64,000 nucleotides of DNA from Allosphingosinicella vermicomposti (GCF_003012815.1 NZ_PXYJ01000001.1:992001-1056000), one strand, 5' to 3'; shown: positions 17,614 to 25,847, counted from the first letter of the stretch. Notes: a model not told the origin generated them from the sequence alone. A program made the numbers and translations.

Positions 17614-17862
17614 CCATTGGCCCCGCGGAAACGGAGCTTGGTTCCGACCGTTAAATCATGCGCATGCATACTAGCGGCCGATGAACTTAGGGCGCGGACC
17701 AAACTCATATACCCGGCCAACGATATCTTGTTTTCATCCACGCGCACTCCTCCCCCACTTTAGGCGCGACAGATCACAAGTGCATGTGCGATGCACTGAC
17801 GTCGAATCTTGCCACAGATTCAATGCTTTTCGCCATTTTGTCAACGGAACTTTTCAAAAGCG
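17433..17862. other. Gene-poor gap between truA and the XRE regulator
   Basis: About 430 bases without a confident gene. The first 180 bases hold the doubtful small frame on the minus strand. The rest is the upstream region of the XRE regulator; it is lower in GC than its surroundings and contains the palindrome at 17779-17797 and a CTTTTCAAAAG palindrome ending a few bases before the start codon. I see nothing else in it. Confidence 0.7.
17779..17797. promoter_or_regulatory. Perfect 7-bp inverted repeat, candidate operator
   Basis: AGTGCAT-GTGCG-ATGCACT, a perfect inverted repeat with a five-base spacer, 66 bases before the start of the XRE-type regulator. The size and position suit an autoregulatory operator for a dimeric helix-turn-helix protein. 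This is inferred from symmetry alone. Confidence 0.45.
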
Positions 17863-18237
17863 ATGACTTTTGGTTCGCGCCTCGCGGAAGAACGTAAACG
17901 GCTTGGCCTTCGCCAGGCAGAGTTTGCCGATCTCGTGGGCACTGATGTGCCGAAGCAGAGCCTTTATGAAAATGGCCGGCGGGAGCTTCGCGCCGACTAT
18001 CTGGCGCGGCTAGCCGAAGCGCGGGTGGACGTGCTTTATGTCCTCACCGGTGCGCGCTCTGATGGGCGGTTGCTCTCGCCGGACGCGGGGGAAGTTATTA
18101 CCCTTTACGCCGCTTTGCCGCTGCAAGCTCGAGAGGCCGTTCTTGCCTTGTTGCGCGGTCTCGGCCCGTCTTCCGGTGTCGAAAGCGTGACGCTGCACGC
18201 CCCCACTACGGACTACCGGCCTGACGACCGGCGCTGA
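17863..18237 (+). CDS. XRE-family helix-turn-helix regulator
   Basis: 124-residue DNA-binding protein. The Cro/C1-type helix-turn-helix spans residues about 3-65: FGSRLAEERKRLGLRQAEFADLVG, then VPKQSLYENGRRELRADYLARLAEARVDVLYVLTG. The C-terminal half (AGEVITLYAALPLQAREAVLALLRGL) looks like a dimerisation helix. This layout is common for small phage-like or housekeeping repressors with no known ligand. The start is set at MTFGSRLAEE, since the upstream reading (17809) is not HTH-like. A symmetric site lies upstream at 17779. It is tail to tail with the next gene. Confidence 0.85.
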   Translation: MTFGSRLAEERKRLGLRQAEFADLVGTDVPKQSLYENGRRELRADYLARLAEARVDVLYVLTGARSDGRLLSPDAGEVITLYAALPLQAREAVLALLRGLGPSSGVESVTLHAPTTDYRPDDRR

Positions 18238-18240
18238 TTC

Positions 18241-18501
18241 TCAACCTCCGGCTGCCCGCTCGACGGAAAGAGCCGCTTCGACCATCCGTTCCCACATGTC
18301 GGAATCACCGGCCGAGGCCATCACGGGATCAGGCTCCCGCATGGTCCTCAGGATGGCGAGGGCATCTTCCACATAATTCTGCCATTCTTCGTCGACATTG
18401 GGGCCGGCCGAGGGATCGTCGCCCTCCGCATTGCTGCTGATCGCGCGGCCGGCGAGAACGCGGGCGATCCGTTCGACGAGGGTGAGGCTGGATACCGGCA
18501 T
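18241..18501 (-). CDS. Small acidic protein, unknown
   Basis: 86-residue acidic protein that I do not recognise (LVERIARVLAGRAIS, EEWQNYVEDALAILRTMREP, DMWERMVEAALSVE). It is predicted to be mostly helical. A GGGAGA ribosome site eight bases before the ATG supports a real gene. It ends three bases after the XRE gene on the opposite strand and runs divergently from the NTF2-like gene. Function unknown. Confidence 0.72.
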   Translation of the reverse strand: MPVSSLTLVERIARVLAGRAISSNAEGDDPSAGPNVDEEWQNYVEDALAILRTMREPDPVMASAGDSDMWERMVEAALSVERAAGG

Positions 18502-18601
18502 CTTTCTGTCTCCCGTTTTGGGGCTGAAACGTCGCAGGGCAGATATGGGTTGCGCCGATGACGGACGCTGGCAAAGTGCGGGCCGAATTTGGGGGAATGA
18601 T

Positions 18602-19144
18602 ATGAAGCATTATGTGATGGCCCTTGCCCTGTGCGCTGCGTCGCAACCGCTCTTTGCGCAGGCTGCGGCTCCGGTGCCTGCGGTAGAAGCGAAAGCGGAA
18701 GACGTGCAGTCGGTCGATGGTATCGTTGCCGCGCTCTACAACGTCATCTCGGGCGATGTCGGCGTGAAGCGCGATTGGGACCGCTTCCGCTCGCTTTACT
18801 ATCCCGGCGCACAGATGATTCCGACGGGCAAAGACAAGACGGGCAAAATCCGCGCGCGACGTAGCAACCCCGACGACTATATCGCGAGCGCACCCCGGCT
18901 GGAAGCAGCAGGCTTCCAGGAAAAAGAGATCGGCCGCCGCACGGAAACCTTCGGCGCAATCACACACGTCTTTTCAACTTACGAAGCGAAGCATCTCGTC
19001 GAAGGTAAGTGGGAGACGATGCGCGGCATCAACAGCATCCAGCTCTTTCACGACGGCAAGCGCTATTGGGTGCTGAACATTGCCTGGAGCAGCGAGACTC
19101 CGGACAATCCCATTCCGCCCGAATATATCGGCGTGAAGAACTAA
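18602..19144 (+). CDS. Secreted NTF2-like protein
   Basis: 180-residue protein with a signal peptide (MKHYVMALALCAASQPLFAQA, cleavage after FAQA) followed by an NTF2/SnoaL-type fold: VDGIVAALYNVISGD near the start, RFRSLYYPGAQM, THVFSTYEAKHL and FHDGKRYWVLNIAWSSE at the end. Such domains bind small hydrophobic ligands or act as mild hydrolases; no catalytic residue can be assigned. It is exported to the periplasm. An intergenic palindrome pair follows it. It is a common annotation in this bacterial group, with unknown role. Confidence 0.8.
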   Translation: MKHYVMALALCAASQPLFAQAAAPVPAVEAKAEDVQSVDGIVAALYNVISGDVGVKRDWDRFRSLYYPGAQMIPTGKDKTGKIRARRSNPDDYIASAPRLEAAGFQEKEIGRRTETFGAITHVFSTYEAKHLVEGKWETMRGINSIQLFHDGKRYWVLNIAWSSETPDNPIPPEYIGVKN

Positions 19145-19158
19145 CCCGGCTCCCGCAT

Positions 19159-19226
19159 CCGCTAGTCCTGAGCCTGTCGAAGGACGGCTCAGCTGGAACG
19201 GGCTTCGACAAGCTCAGCCCTAGCGG
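19159..19226. repeat. Intergenic palindrome, family A
   Basis: Inverted repeat with arms CCGCTAGTCCTGAGCCTGTC and the partner ending GCTCAGCCCTAGCGG, in the convergent gap between the NTF2-like gene and hppD. Same core as 13764, 58449 and 63437. Confidence 0.87.
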
Positions 19227-19241
19227 TGGGGTGAGGTTTTA

Positions 19242-19311
19242 CGTCATTGCGAGCGTAGCGACGCAATCCAGACCAATGTTGGTGGATTGCTTCGCTACGC
19301 TCGCAATGACG
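19242..19311. repeat. Intergenic palindrome, family E
   Basis: A second, unrelated inverted repeat next to the previous one: arms 19242-19270 and 19283-19311 match at 28 of 29 bases (core CGTCATTGCGAGCGTAGCG). It is the only copy of this family in the window. A 12-base loop makes it a strong hairpin, probably able to end transcripts from both sides. Confidence 0.87.
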
Positions 19312-19318
19312 GAGTAGC

Positions 19319-20377
19319 TTAGGCCTCTTCCTTCGTCGCGGGCAGCACGCCGCGGCGGATCTGGTCGAGCTCTATCGATTCGAACAAGGCCTTGAAATTG
19401 CCCTCGCCAAAGCCCTGATTGCCCTTGCGCTGGATGATTTCGAAGAAGATCGGGCCAACCATATTTTCCGTAAAGATTTGGAGGAGCAGGCCTTCGCCCG
19501 TTTCCGGCGATCCGTCGATCAGGATCTTCCGTTTGCGCATTTCCGCGACGTCGTGGCCGTGGCCGGGGAGGCGCTGGTCGATCATGTCGAAATAGGTATC
19601 CGGGCTATCCTGCAGCTTGACGCCGTTCGCGCGGAGCGCGTCGACGGTCGCGAAGATGTCGTCGGTCGCCATGGCGAGGTGCTGGATGCCTTCCCCCTTA
19701 TACTCGCGCAGGAATTCTTCGATCTGGCTATGCTCGTCCTGGCTTTCGTTGAGCGGGATGCGGATCTTGTCGTCCGGCGCGGTCATTGCGCGGGAGAGGA
19801 GGGCGGTCTGCTGCCCCTCAATGTCGAAATAGCGGATTTCGCGGAAGTTGAAGATCGTCTCGTAAAAGCCCGCCCAATGGTTCATCCGGCCGCGATTCAC
19901 ATTGTGGGTCAGGTGATCGAGCGTGTGGAGGCCGACGCTATTCTTGTTCGGCACCGCGCCTTCCACCGGCGTGAACATCGTGTCGTAGATGGTCTGCGCG
20001 CCATAAGTGTCGACGAGATAGAGATAGGAGCCGCCAATGCCCTCGATCGCGGGAAGGCCGTAGCTGCCATCGACCTTTGTCGCGCCGCGCTCGACGGCCA
20101 TTTTCAGAGCCTTGGCGCCATCGGCCACGCGGAAAGCCATGGCGCTTGCCGACGGGCCATGGGCGGCGCGGAAATCGGCAGCTTGGCCGCTTTCTTCCAT
20201 GTTCAGCAGATAATTGATGTCGCCCTGTTGGTAGCGGCGAATGGCACGCTCCTTGTGATCCGCGACATGGGTAAAGCCCATAGCGATGAACATGTCGTGC
20301 ATGGCCTGCGGATCGGGGGCGGTGAATTCGACGAATTCGAAACCGTCGAGGCCGAGCGGATTGTCATGGGCGGTCAT
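19319..20377 (-). CDS. hppD: 4-hydroxyphenylpyruvate dioxygenase
   Basis: Fe(II) dioxygenase turning 4-hydroxyphenylpyruvate into homogentisate in tyrosine breakdown. Two vicinal-oxygen-chelate halves are seen: the first (FEFVEFTAPD through YGAQTIYDT) and the second, catalytic half with iron ligands in LHTLDHLTHNV, GIQHLAMATDDI and GPIFFEIIQRKG. Length 352 from MTAHDNPLG is typical. A longer frame upstream to 20569 only translates the palindromic repeat and is rejected. hmgA and maleylacetoacetate isomerase are not next to it, so the pathway is split in this genome. Confidence 0.96.
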   Translation of the reverse strand: MTAHDNPLGLDGFEFVEFTAPDPQAMHDMFIAMGFTHVADHKERAIRRYQQGDINYLLNMEESGQAADFRAAHGPSASAMAFRVADGAKALKMAVERGATKVDGSYGLPAIEGIGGSYLYLVDTYGAQTIYDTMFTPVEGAVPNKNSVGLHTLDHLTHNVNRGRMNHWAGFYETIFNFREIRYFDIEGQQTALLSRAMTAPDDKIRIPLNESQDEHSQIEEFLREYKGEGIQHLAMATDDIFATVDALRANGVKLQDSPDTYFDMIDQRLPGHGHDVAEMRKRKILIDGSPETGEGLLLQIFTENMVGPIFFEIIQRKGNQGFGEGNFKALFESIELDQIRRGVLPATKEEA

Positions 20378-20454
20378 GGGGGGGCATCCTCTGCTGAGTC
20401 TTTTGATCTGCGCGGCTTCTAGCGGGTTGGGCCGAAGAATTGAACACTCCTCCC

Positions 20455-20539
20455 CGTCACCCTGAACTTGTTTCAGGGTACATCTATCCACCCGCTCGTC
20501 ACTCGACGGCATGGATGCTGAAACAAGTTCAGCATGACG
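20455..20539. repeat. Intergenic palindrome, family D
   Basis: Outer inverted repeat CGTCA...TGACG with each arm itself a small palindrome (CCTGAACTTGTTTCAGG and GCTGAAACAAGTTCAGC). It lies in the divergent gap hppD/trxB, partly over the likely promoter region. A second copy is at 21604-21687 and a decayed single arm at 24817-24838. Confidence 0.86.
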
Positions 20540-20616
20540 GCGGTGAAGGGTCGAAAGACGGTTGCACAACCCGCCATCCAGCCCCTATCTCGCCCCTTCA
20601 TCCAAAGGACGAATTC

Positions 20617-21594
20617 ATGGCCGCGACCCATTCCACCCGCATGCTCATCCTCGGCTCCGGCCCCGCCGGCCTTTCCGCCGCCATTTACGGCGCGCGCGCA
20701 GGCATGGCGCCGATCGTCGTGCAGGGCATCCAGCCGGGCGGCCAGCTTACCACGACCACGGACGTCGAAAATTATCCGGGCTTCCGCGAAGTGATCCAGG
20801 GCCCCTGGCTGATGGAGGAAATGCAGGCCCAGGCCGAACATGTCGGCGCCCGGATGATGTGGGATTCGATCGTTGAGGTCGAGCTCTCGCAACGCCCGTT
20901 CCGCCTGATCGGCGACAGCGGCACCATCTATACGGGCGACGTCCTCGTCATCGCGACGGGCGCGCAGGCCAAGTGGCTTGGCCTCCCCAGCGAAGAGCAT
21001 ATGAAGGGCAAGGGCGTGTCGGCCTGCGCCACCTGCGACGGCTTCTTCTATCGCGGCAAGAAAGTCGCGGTGATCGGCGGCGGCAATACGGCGGTCGAAG
21101 AGGCGCTCTACCTCACCAATCACAGCCACGACGTGACACTCATCCACCGCCGCGACTCGCTCCGCGCCGAAAAGATCCTGCAGGAGCGGCTGTTCGCCCA
21201 TCCGAACATCAAGATCCTGTGGAACACCGAAGTCGACACATTCGTGGCGGGCGGCGAGCCCGAAGGCCTTGTCGGCATCGATGTACGCAACACGGTGACC
21301 GGCGAAGTCAGCCGCGTCGACGTGGAAGGCGGCTTCGTCGCCATCGGCCATTCGCCCGCGACAGAGCTGTTCAAGGGCCATGTCGAACTCGACAGCGACG
21401 GCTATATTACGGTTGAGCCAGGCACCACCCGTACCAGCGTACCGGGCGTTTATGCCTGCGGCGACGTGATGGACAAGGTCTATCGCCAAGCGATCACAGC
21501 CGCCGGCACCGGCTGCATGGCCGCGCTGGATGCTGAGAAGTTTTTGGCGGAAGCGGATTTCGAGGCGACGAACGCCGCCGTGGCTGCGGAGTAA
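20617..21594 (+). CDS. trxB: Thioredoxin reductase
   Basis: NADPH-dependent flavoprotein that reduces thioredoxin. FAD motif LILGSGPAGLSAAIYGARAG, redox-active pair CATCDG, NADPH motif VIGGGNTAVEEALYL and the C-terminal FAD motif GVYACGDVMD are all intact. Length 325 residues is standard. The start at MAATHSTRM follows AAAGGACGA; the longer frame upstream only reads through repeat D. Confidence 0.96.
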   Translation: MAATHSTRMLILGSGPAGLSAAIYGARAGMAPIVVQGIQPGGQLTTTTDVENYPGFREVIQGPWLMEEMQAQAEHVGARMMWDSIVEVELSQRPFRLIGDSGTIYTGDVLVIATGAQAKWLGLPSEEHMKGKGVSACATCDGFFYRGKKVAVIGGGNTAVEEALYLTNHSHDVTLIHRRDSLRAEKILQERLFAHPNIKILWNTEVDTFVAGGEPEGLVGIDVRNTVTGEVSRVDVEGGFVAIGHSPATELFKGHVELDSDGYITVEPGTTRTSVPGVYACGDVMDKVYRQAITAAGTGCMAALDAEKFLAEADFEATNAAVAAE

Positions 21595-21603
21595 CCCTTA
21601 AAT

Positions 21604-21687
21604 GTCATGCTGAACTTGTTTCAGCATCCATGCCGGTGAAAGCAGAGAAGGCGGGCAGATGGCCCCTGAAACAAGTTCAGAGTGACG
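21604..21687. repeat. Intergenic palindrome, family D
   Basis: Second copy of the family D element (GTCATGCTGAACTTGTTTCA ... CTGAAACAAGTTCAGAGTGAC), placed in the convergent gap between trxB and the acyl carrier protein gene, where it can serve as a shared terminator. Confidence 0.86.
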
Positions 21688-21695
21688 ACTGGTGT

Positions 21696-21968
21696 TTACT
21701 GCAGCGCCTTGCCCTTGGCGAAGCTCAACAACGCGCCATAAGTTTCGAGCGTATCGGCATCGATATCATCATCCTCAATGAGGATGCCGAGCCGCTCTTC
21801 CAGCGCGGTCAGCAATGTCGCGACCGCCATCGAATCGAATTCCGGAAGCGCGCCGAACAAGGCCGTCGCTTCGGTAAAGCCGTCCACCCGCGCGCGCGCG
21901 ATGCCAAGAGTGTCGGCCAGCACGGCCCGCAGGGTCAGGTCGACATCTTCGGCGTCGGTGAATGTCAC
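21696..21968 (-). CDS. Acyl carrier protein
   Basis: 90-residue acidic carrier protein (GTG start at 21968). The phosphopantetheine attachment site is the Ser of ALPEFDSMAVATLLTALEE; LRAVLADTLG before it and DDDIDADTLETYGALLSF after it complete the four-helix ACP fold. It runs divergently from the AMP-forming ligase next door, with about 100 bases between. It is not the fatty-acid ACP, whose site is usually GADSLD; the DSM type is common for dedicated carriers in small biosynthetic sets. With the ligase and decarboxylase it resembles the carrier found in exosortase A loci. Confidence 0.88.
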   Translation of the reverse strand: MTFTDAEDVDLTLRAVLADTLGIARARVDGFTEATALFGALPEFDSMAVATLLTALEERLGILIEDDDIDADTLETYGALLSFAKGKALQ

Positions 21969-22069
21969 GGGCGCTGGTCCTCTTCGTGAAACGCGACGCG
22001 GCCTAAAGCTTTCGCTGCGCTGCGGCAAGATATCTCGTCACGCCGTCCAACAGGCGATATGACACGCCT

Positions 22070-23581
22070 GTGGACGCTCCAGACCCCAATCCGAGGCCGC
22101 TCGATCATCTCACGCTGCGCGGCGCGCCCGATAGGCCCGCTCTGCTGACGCGCGACGGGTTGCTGACATATGCAGCGCTGGAGGATCAGGTGTCGGCCCT
22201 CGCCGCAGCGCTTGCCGCCCGTTGCCTATCCCCGGGTGCCCGCGTCGCGAGTTGGCTCCCCAAGACGCGGATGACGAGCCTCCTCCCGCTCGCCTGTGCG
22301 CGCGCGGGGTTCGTCCACGTGCCCATCAATCCGGTTCTGAAGCGCGCGCAGGTCGCTCATATCCTTTCCGACAGCGAGGCAAGCCTGCTCATCACTGGGG
22401 AAGCGCGGCATGCGACGCTCGACCCTGCCGATATTCCCTCCGGCTGCGTGATCCTCAGTGATCGCGACGCGGCCGCCCTGCTGGAAGGCGCGGACCGCCT
22501 GCCGCCGTCTACCGCTGCGCCCGACGACCTAGCGGCGCTTCTCTATACGTCCGGCTCCACCGGTCGCCCCAAGGGCGTGATGCTGAGCCACGCCAATCTC
22601 TGGCTCGGCGCGGTAAGCGTCGCGCATTATCTGAAGCTCACCCCGGACGATCGCGTCCTCGCCGTCCTGCCCTTCGCCTTTGATTATGGCCAGAACCAGC
22701 TCCTCTCGACCTGGGCGGCGGGCGGCAGCGTCGTCCCGCTCGATTATCTCACCGCCCGCGATGTCGTCCGCGCGGTGGAAAAGCACGGCATCACTACCCT
22801 CGCAGGCGTCCCCCCACTCTGGGTGCAGCTGATCGAAACCGCATGGCCCGGCACGTCGGCACTGTCGCTCCGCCGCCTCACCAATAGCGGCGGCAAATTG
22901 TCGCCCTCCGTCACCCGCCGCATGCGCGAACTCTTCCCGGCCGCCGAAATCTATCTGATGTATGGCCTAACCGAGGCCTTCCGCTCGACCTTTCTCGACC
23001 CCGCCCTCGTCGATGCCCATCCGGATTCGATCGGCACCGCCATTCCCTTCGCCGAAGTCATGGCGATCGGGCCGGACGGTCGGCCCGGCCAAACAGGCGA
23101 ACTCGTCCACGCCGGGCCGCTCGTCGCCAAGGGCTATTGGCGGGACGAGGCCCGGACCGCCGAACGCTTCCGTCCCGCGCCCGCCGCGTCGCATTATGGC
23201 GGCACCGCCGTCTGGTCCGGCGATCAGGCCCGCGTAGACGGCGCGGGGCTTTTCTATTTCAACGGCCGCAACGATGCGATGATCAAGACGTCCGGCAACC
23301 GCGTCAGCCCGACGGAGGTGGAGGAAGCCGCCATCGCCAGCGGCCTCGTCGGCGAAGCGGTCGCCTTTGGCTATCCGGACGATCGTCTGGGAGAGGCAAT
23401 CGCGCTTGTGGTGCGCCCGGCTGCCGGAGCGGATATGGTGGAAGTAGACCTCCGCACTCACCTGCAACGCGAGCTTCCCAATTTCATGCAGCCCTCGACG
23501 CTTATCATTCGCGACAGCTTACCGGTCGGCCCCAATGGCAAGCTCGATCGCGAGCGGATCAAGATGGAGCTTATGGCATGA
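22070..23581 (+). CDS. AMP-forming acyl ligase, exosortase A-associated type
   Basis: Adenylate-forming enzyme of the acyl-CoA synthetase family, 503 residues. Core motifs: LLYTSGSTGRPKGVMLSHANL (P-loop-like A3; key TSGSTGRPKG), MYGLTEAFRSTFL (A5), WSGDQARVDGAGLFYFNGRND (A7/A8) and the final Lys in PVGPNGKLDRERIK. It activates a carboxylate as AMP ester, then probably loads the neighbouring acyl carrier protein. The FNGRNDAMIKTSGNRVSPTEVE stretch is characteristic of the ligases linked to exosortase A clusters. GTG start at 22070. Its stop overlaps the decarboxylase start as ATGA. The substrate is unknown. Confidence 0.9.
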   Translation: MDAPDPNPRPLDHLTLRGAPDRPALLTRDGLLTYAALEDQVSALAAALAARCLSPGARVASWLPKTRMTSLLPLACARAGFVHVPINPVLKRAQVAHILSDSEASLLITGEARHATLDPADIPSGCVILSDRDAAALLEGADRLPPSTAAPDDLAALLYTSGSTGRPKGVMLSHANLWLGAVSVAHYLKLTPDDRVLAVLPFAFDYGQNQLLSTWAAGGSVVPLDYLTARDVVRAVEKHGITTLAGVPPLWVQLIETAWPGTSALSLRRLTNSGGKLSPSVTRRMRELFPAAEIYLMYGLTEAFRSTFLDPALVDAHPDSIGTAIPFAEVMAIGPDGRPGQTGELVHAGPLVAKGYWRDEARTAERFRPAPAASHYGGTAVWSGDQARVDGAGLFYFNGRNDAMIKTSGNRVSPTEVEEAAIASGLVGEAVAFGYPDDRLGEAIALVVRPAAGADMVEVDLRTHLQRELPNFMQPSTLIIRDSLPVGPNGKLDRERIKMELMA

Positions 23582-24813
23582 GCAAGCCGATGGGCCCGAT
23601 CCCACCCGAATTCGCCGATCAAGCCGGGATGCTTCGGGTCGGCGGAGCGAGGGCGGACGAGTTGGTGGCGCGGGCCGGGGACACGCCGCTTTTCGTCTAT
23701 GACGCAGGGATGATCGCCAGCCGCATCGCCCGATTCCGGGCGGCTTTTGGTGACGAAATAAAGCTTCATTATGCCATCAAAGCAAATCCTTATTCGCAAC
23801 TCCTCAACTGGATTGCGAACAAGGTCGATGGCCTTGATGTCGCCTCCGCGGGCGAGATGCATCTCGCGCTCGATGCCCGCACCGATCCGCACGACATCTC
23901 CTTCGCCGGCCCCGGTAAGCGCGATGTCGAACTTGAGGGGGCTATTACGGCAGGCGTCACTCTCAATCTCGAATCCGAAGGAGAGGCGGCCCGCGCGCTC
24001 GCCATCGCCGATCGCCTCGGACGCACGCCGCGCCTCGCCGTGCGGGTCAATCCGGATTTCGAGATCAAGGGCTCCGGAATGCGCATGGGCGGAGGCGCAA
24101 AGCCGTTCGGTATCGATGCCGCGCGTGTGCCCGCCCTTGTCCGGCAATTGCTCTCGGCGGGAGCGGACTGGCGCGGATTCCATATCTTCGCCGGATCGCA
24201 GGCCCTTCAGGCCGAGGCGCTGATTGAGGCCCAACGCGCCGCTCTCATCCTTGCAGGCAACTTGGCCGAAGACGCGGGCGCGCCACCACCCTTGGTCAAT
24301 CTCGGCGGCGGTTTCGGCATCCCCTATATGGCTGGCGATACGCCGCTGGACGTAGAGGCGGTTGCTGATATCCTATTAGACAATCTCAATAGCCGCTCTC
24401 AGGTTCTTGAGGAAAGCCAATTTGCCATCGAACTTGGTCGCTGGCTTGTGGGAGAGGCGGGTGTTTACCTCACCCGGATCGTCGACCGCAAGGAAAGCCA
24501 CGGCAAGACCTTCCTGATCGTCGATGGCGGTATGCACCACCAACTCGCCGCATCGGGCAATTTCGGCCAGGTCATCCGCCGCAACTATCCCATCGCCATC
24601 GCCGCCCGCATGAACGAACCGGGCGAAGAGGAAGCGAATATCGTCGGCTGCCTCTGCACTCCGCTCGATCGCCTCGCCGACGACGTCCTGCTGCCGCACG
24701 CCGATGTCGGTGACCTCGTCGCCATCTTCCTCGCCGGCGCATATGGCCGCAGCGCGAGCCCGGAGGCCTTTCTCGGCCACGATCCGGCGAAAGAATTGTT
24801 AGTCGGCGCCTAG
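23578..24813 (+). CDS. PLP-dependent decarboxylase, exosortase A-associated type
   Basis: Fold-type III (alanine racemase-like) PLP decarboxylase of 411 residues, related to diaminopimelate and ornithine decarboxylases. The PLP lysine is in KLHYAIKANP; further motifs are ISFAGPGKRDVEL, SGMRMGGGAKPFGID, NLGGGFGIPY, ELGRWLVGEAGVY, the Cys loop GCLCTPLD and the C-terminal IFLAGAYG. The SGMRMGGG and DGGMHHQLAASGNFGQ segments match the subfamily usually named 'exosortase A system-associated'. It is co-translated with the ligase. The pair plus ACP suggests decarboxylation of a carrier-bound or free amino acid, but no product can be named. Confidence 0.9.
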   Translation: MSKPMGPIPPEFADQAGMLRVGGARADELVARAGDTPLFVYDAGMIASRIARFRAAFGDEIKLHYAIKANPYSQLLNWIANKVDGLDVASAGEMHLALDARTDPHDISFAGPGKRDVELEGAITAGVTLNLESEGEAARALAIADRLGRTPRLAVRVNPDFEIKGSGMRMGGGAKPFGIDAARVPALVRQLLSAGADWRGFHIFAGSQALQAEALIEAQRAALILAGNLAEDAGAPPPLVNLGGGFGIPYMAGDTPLDVEAVADILLDNLNSRSQVLEESQFAIELGRWLVGEAGVYLTRIVDRKESHGKTFLIVDGGMHHQLAASGNFGQVIRRNYPIAIAARMNEPGEEEANIVGCLCTPLDRLADDVLLPHADVGDLVAIFLAGAYGRSASPEAFLGHDPAKELLVGA

Positions 24814-24816
24814 CTA

Positions 24817-24838
24817 CCGAAAGCGGAACTTGTTTCGG
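24817..24838. repeat. Short hairpin, decayed family D arm
   Basis: CCGAAA and TTTCGG pair around a ten-base loop containing GGAACTTG, just after the decarboxylase stop. It resembles one arm of the family D palindrome and may act as a weak terminator. Confidence 0.45.
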
Positions 24839-24887
24839 CCCTTAATCATTCCCCGGCTAGCTGAAATTGGGAGTGAATCAACGACCG

Positions 24888-25607
24888 ATGATCGACAAAT
24901 TGCTCATGAGACTTCGCCGGTTTGACACAGTGAGCGCCGCCGAAGAACAGGCTTTGCGCAGTGCCGCATCGGACGTGGTCTGCTTCGACCGCTACCGGAC
25001 GATTGTCAAAGCGAAGGAAGAGCAGCAGTTCAGCAATCTTCTTATTGAGGGCATCGTTCATCGCTACAAGGATTTACAGGATGGCTCCCGACAGTCGCTG
25101 GAACTATCCGTGGCGGGGGACTTCATCGACTTGCACAGCCTGCTGATGAAGCGGCTCGATCACAATATCGGCGCACTCACCAATTGCCGCCTTGTCCTCT
25201 TTCCGCATGACCGGCTTAAGGCGCTGATCGGCGAGTGGCACCACCTCGGCCGACTGCTCTGGCTATCCACAATGATCGATGCGTCGATCCACAGAGAATG
25301 GATCGTATCGCTAGGCTTGAGGAGCGCAAAGGCACGAATTGCGCATCTTATTTGCGAAATCAAAGTAAGGCTTGAAACCGTCGCCTTGGCCGAAGGCCTG
25401 ACTTATGAACTGCCACTGACCCAGGAAGACTTTGGGGAATTACTGGGGCTCACGGCAGTGCACGTCAATCGAAGCTTGAGGGAGCTACGGGAACAGGACG
25501 TGGTGACGTTTAACAAAAAGGTCGTCGATATCAGGGATTGGGAACGGCTCACGGCGATCGCCGAGTTCGATCCATTCTACCTGGGCTTACGACAAGAGCC
25601 GCGCTAA
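24888..25607 (+). CDS. Crp/Fnr-family transcription regulator
   Basis: 239-residue regulator: an N-terminal cyclic-nucleotide-binding-type beta barrel (about 20-130: YRTIVKAKEEQQFSNLLIEG, GDFIDLHSLLMKRLDH) and a C-terminal Crp winged helix (LPLTQEDFGELLGLTAVHVNRSLRELREQDVV). There are only three scattered Cys, so it is not an Fe-S FNR. The typical cAMP-contact residues (GELGL, RSA-type motif) are not visible; the ligand is unknown. Start uncertain: ATG at 24888 is chosen; GTG at 24873 or TTG at 24867 would add a few residues. It is separated by 74 bases from the decarboxylase and need not be related to it. Confidence 0.86.
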   Translation: MIDKLLMRLRRFDTVSAAEEQALRSAASDVVCFDRYRTIVKAKEEQQFSNLLIEGIVHRYKDLQDGSRQSLELSVAGDFIDLHSLLMKRLDHNIGALTNCRLVLFPHDRLKALIGEWHHLGRLLWLSTMIDASIHREWIVSLGLRSAKARIAHLICEIKVRLETVALAEGLTYELPLTQEDFGELLGLTAVHVNRSLRELREQDVVTFNKKVVDIRDWERLTAIAEFDPFYLGLRQEPR

Positions 25608-25629
25608 TCGGGCAACGAATTTGGGACCG

Positions 25630-25706
25630 TGGTAGCGGAGGAGGGACTTGAACCCCCGACACGCGGATTATGATTCCGCTGCTCTAACCAACTGAGCTAC
25701 TCCGCC
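25630..25706 (-). tRNA. tRNA-Met (CAU), elongator type
   Basis: 77-base cloverleaf on the minus strand with encoded CCA. Acceptor GGCGGAG pairs with CTCCGCT, D arm GCTC, anticodon stem GCGGA/TCCGC enclosing loop ATCATAA (anticodon CAT), T arm GGGGGTTCAAGTCCCTC. Read as elongator Met; a lysidine-modified Ile isoacceptor is less likely because of the acceptor sequence. The initiator features (C1:A72 mismatch, GGG/CCC anticodon stem) are absent. Confidence 0.93.
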
Positions 25707-25847
25707 CCATGGGCATGACGGGCGGTGTTCGCACCCGACGAGGCCGCGCTATAGGCAGGGGCGGCATGGCGGTCAACAGGTGAACGCAACCATGCCGGAA
25801 CCCGCCGCTTATCCTGTCGTTTCGAGCGGAAAGATACGGAGAGTTTC

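Noticed and set aside
20377-20569. N-terminal extension of hppD to 20569
   Set aside because: The extra 64 residues translate the family D palindrome and have no HPPD similarity; the start at 20377 gives the normal length.
25630-25706. CAU tRNA as tRNA-Ile2 or initiator tRNA
   Set aside because: Acceptor and anticodon stem match elongator Met; initiator GGG:CCC stem and 1:72 mismatch are missing.
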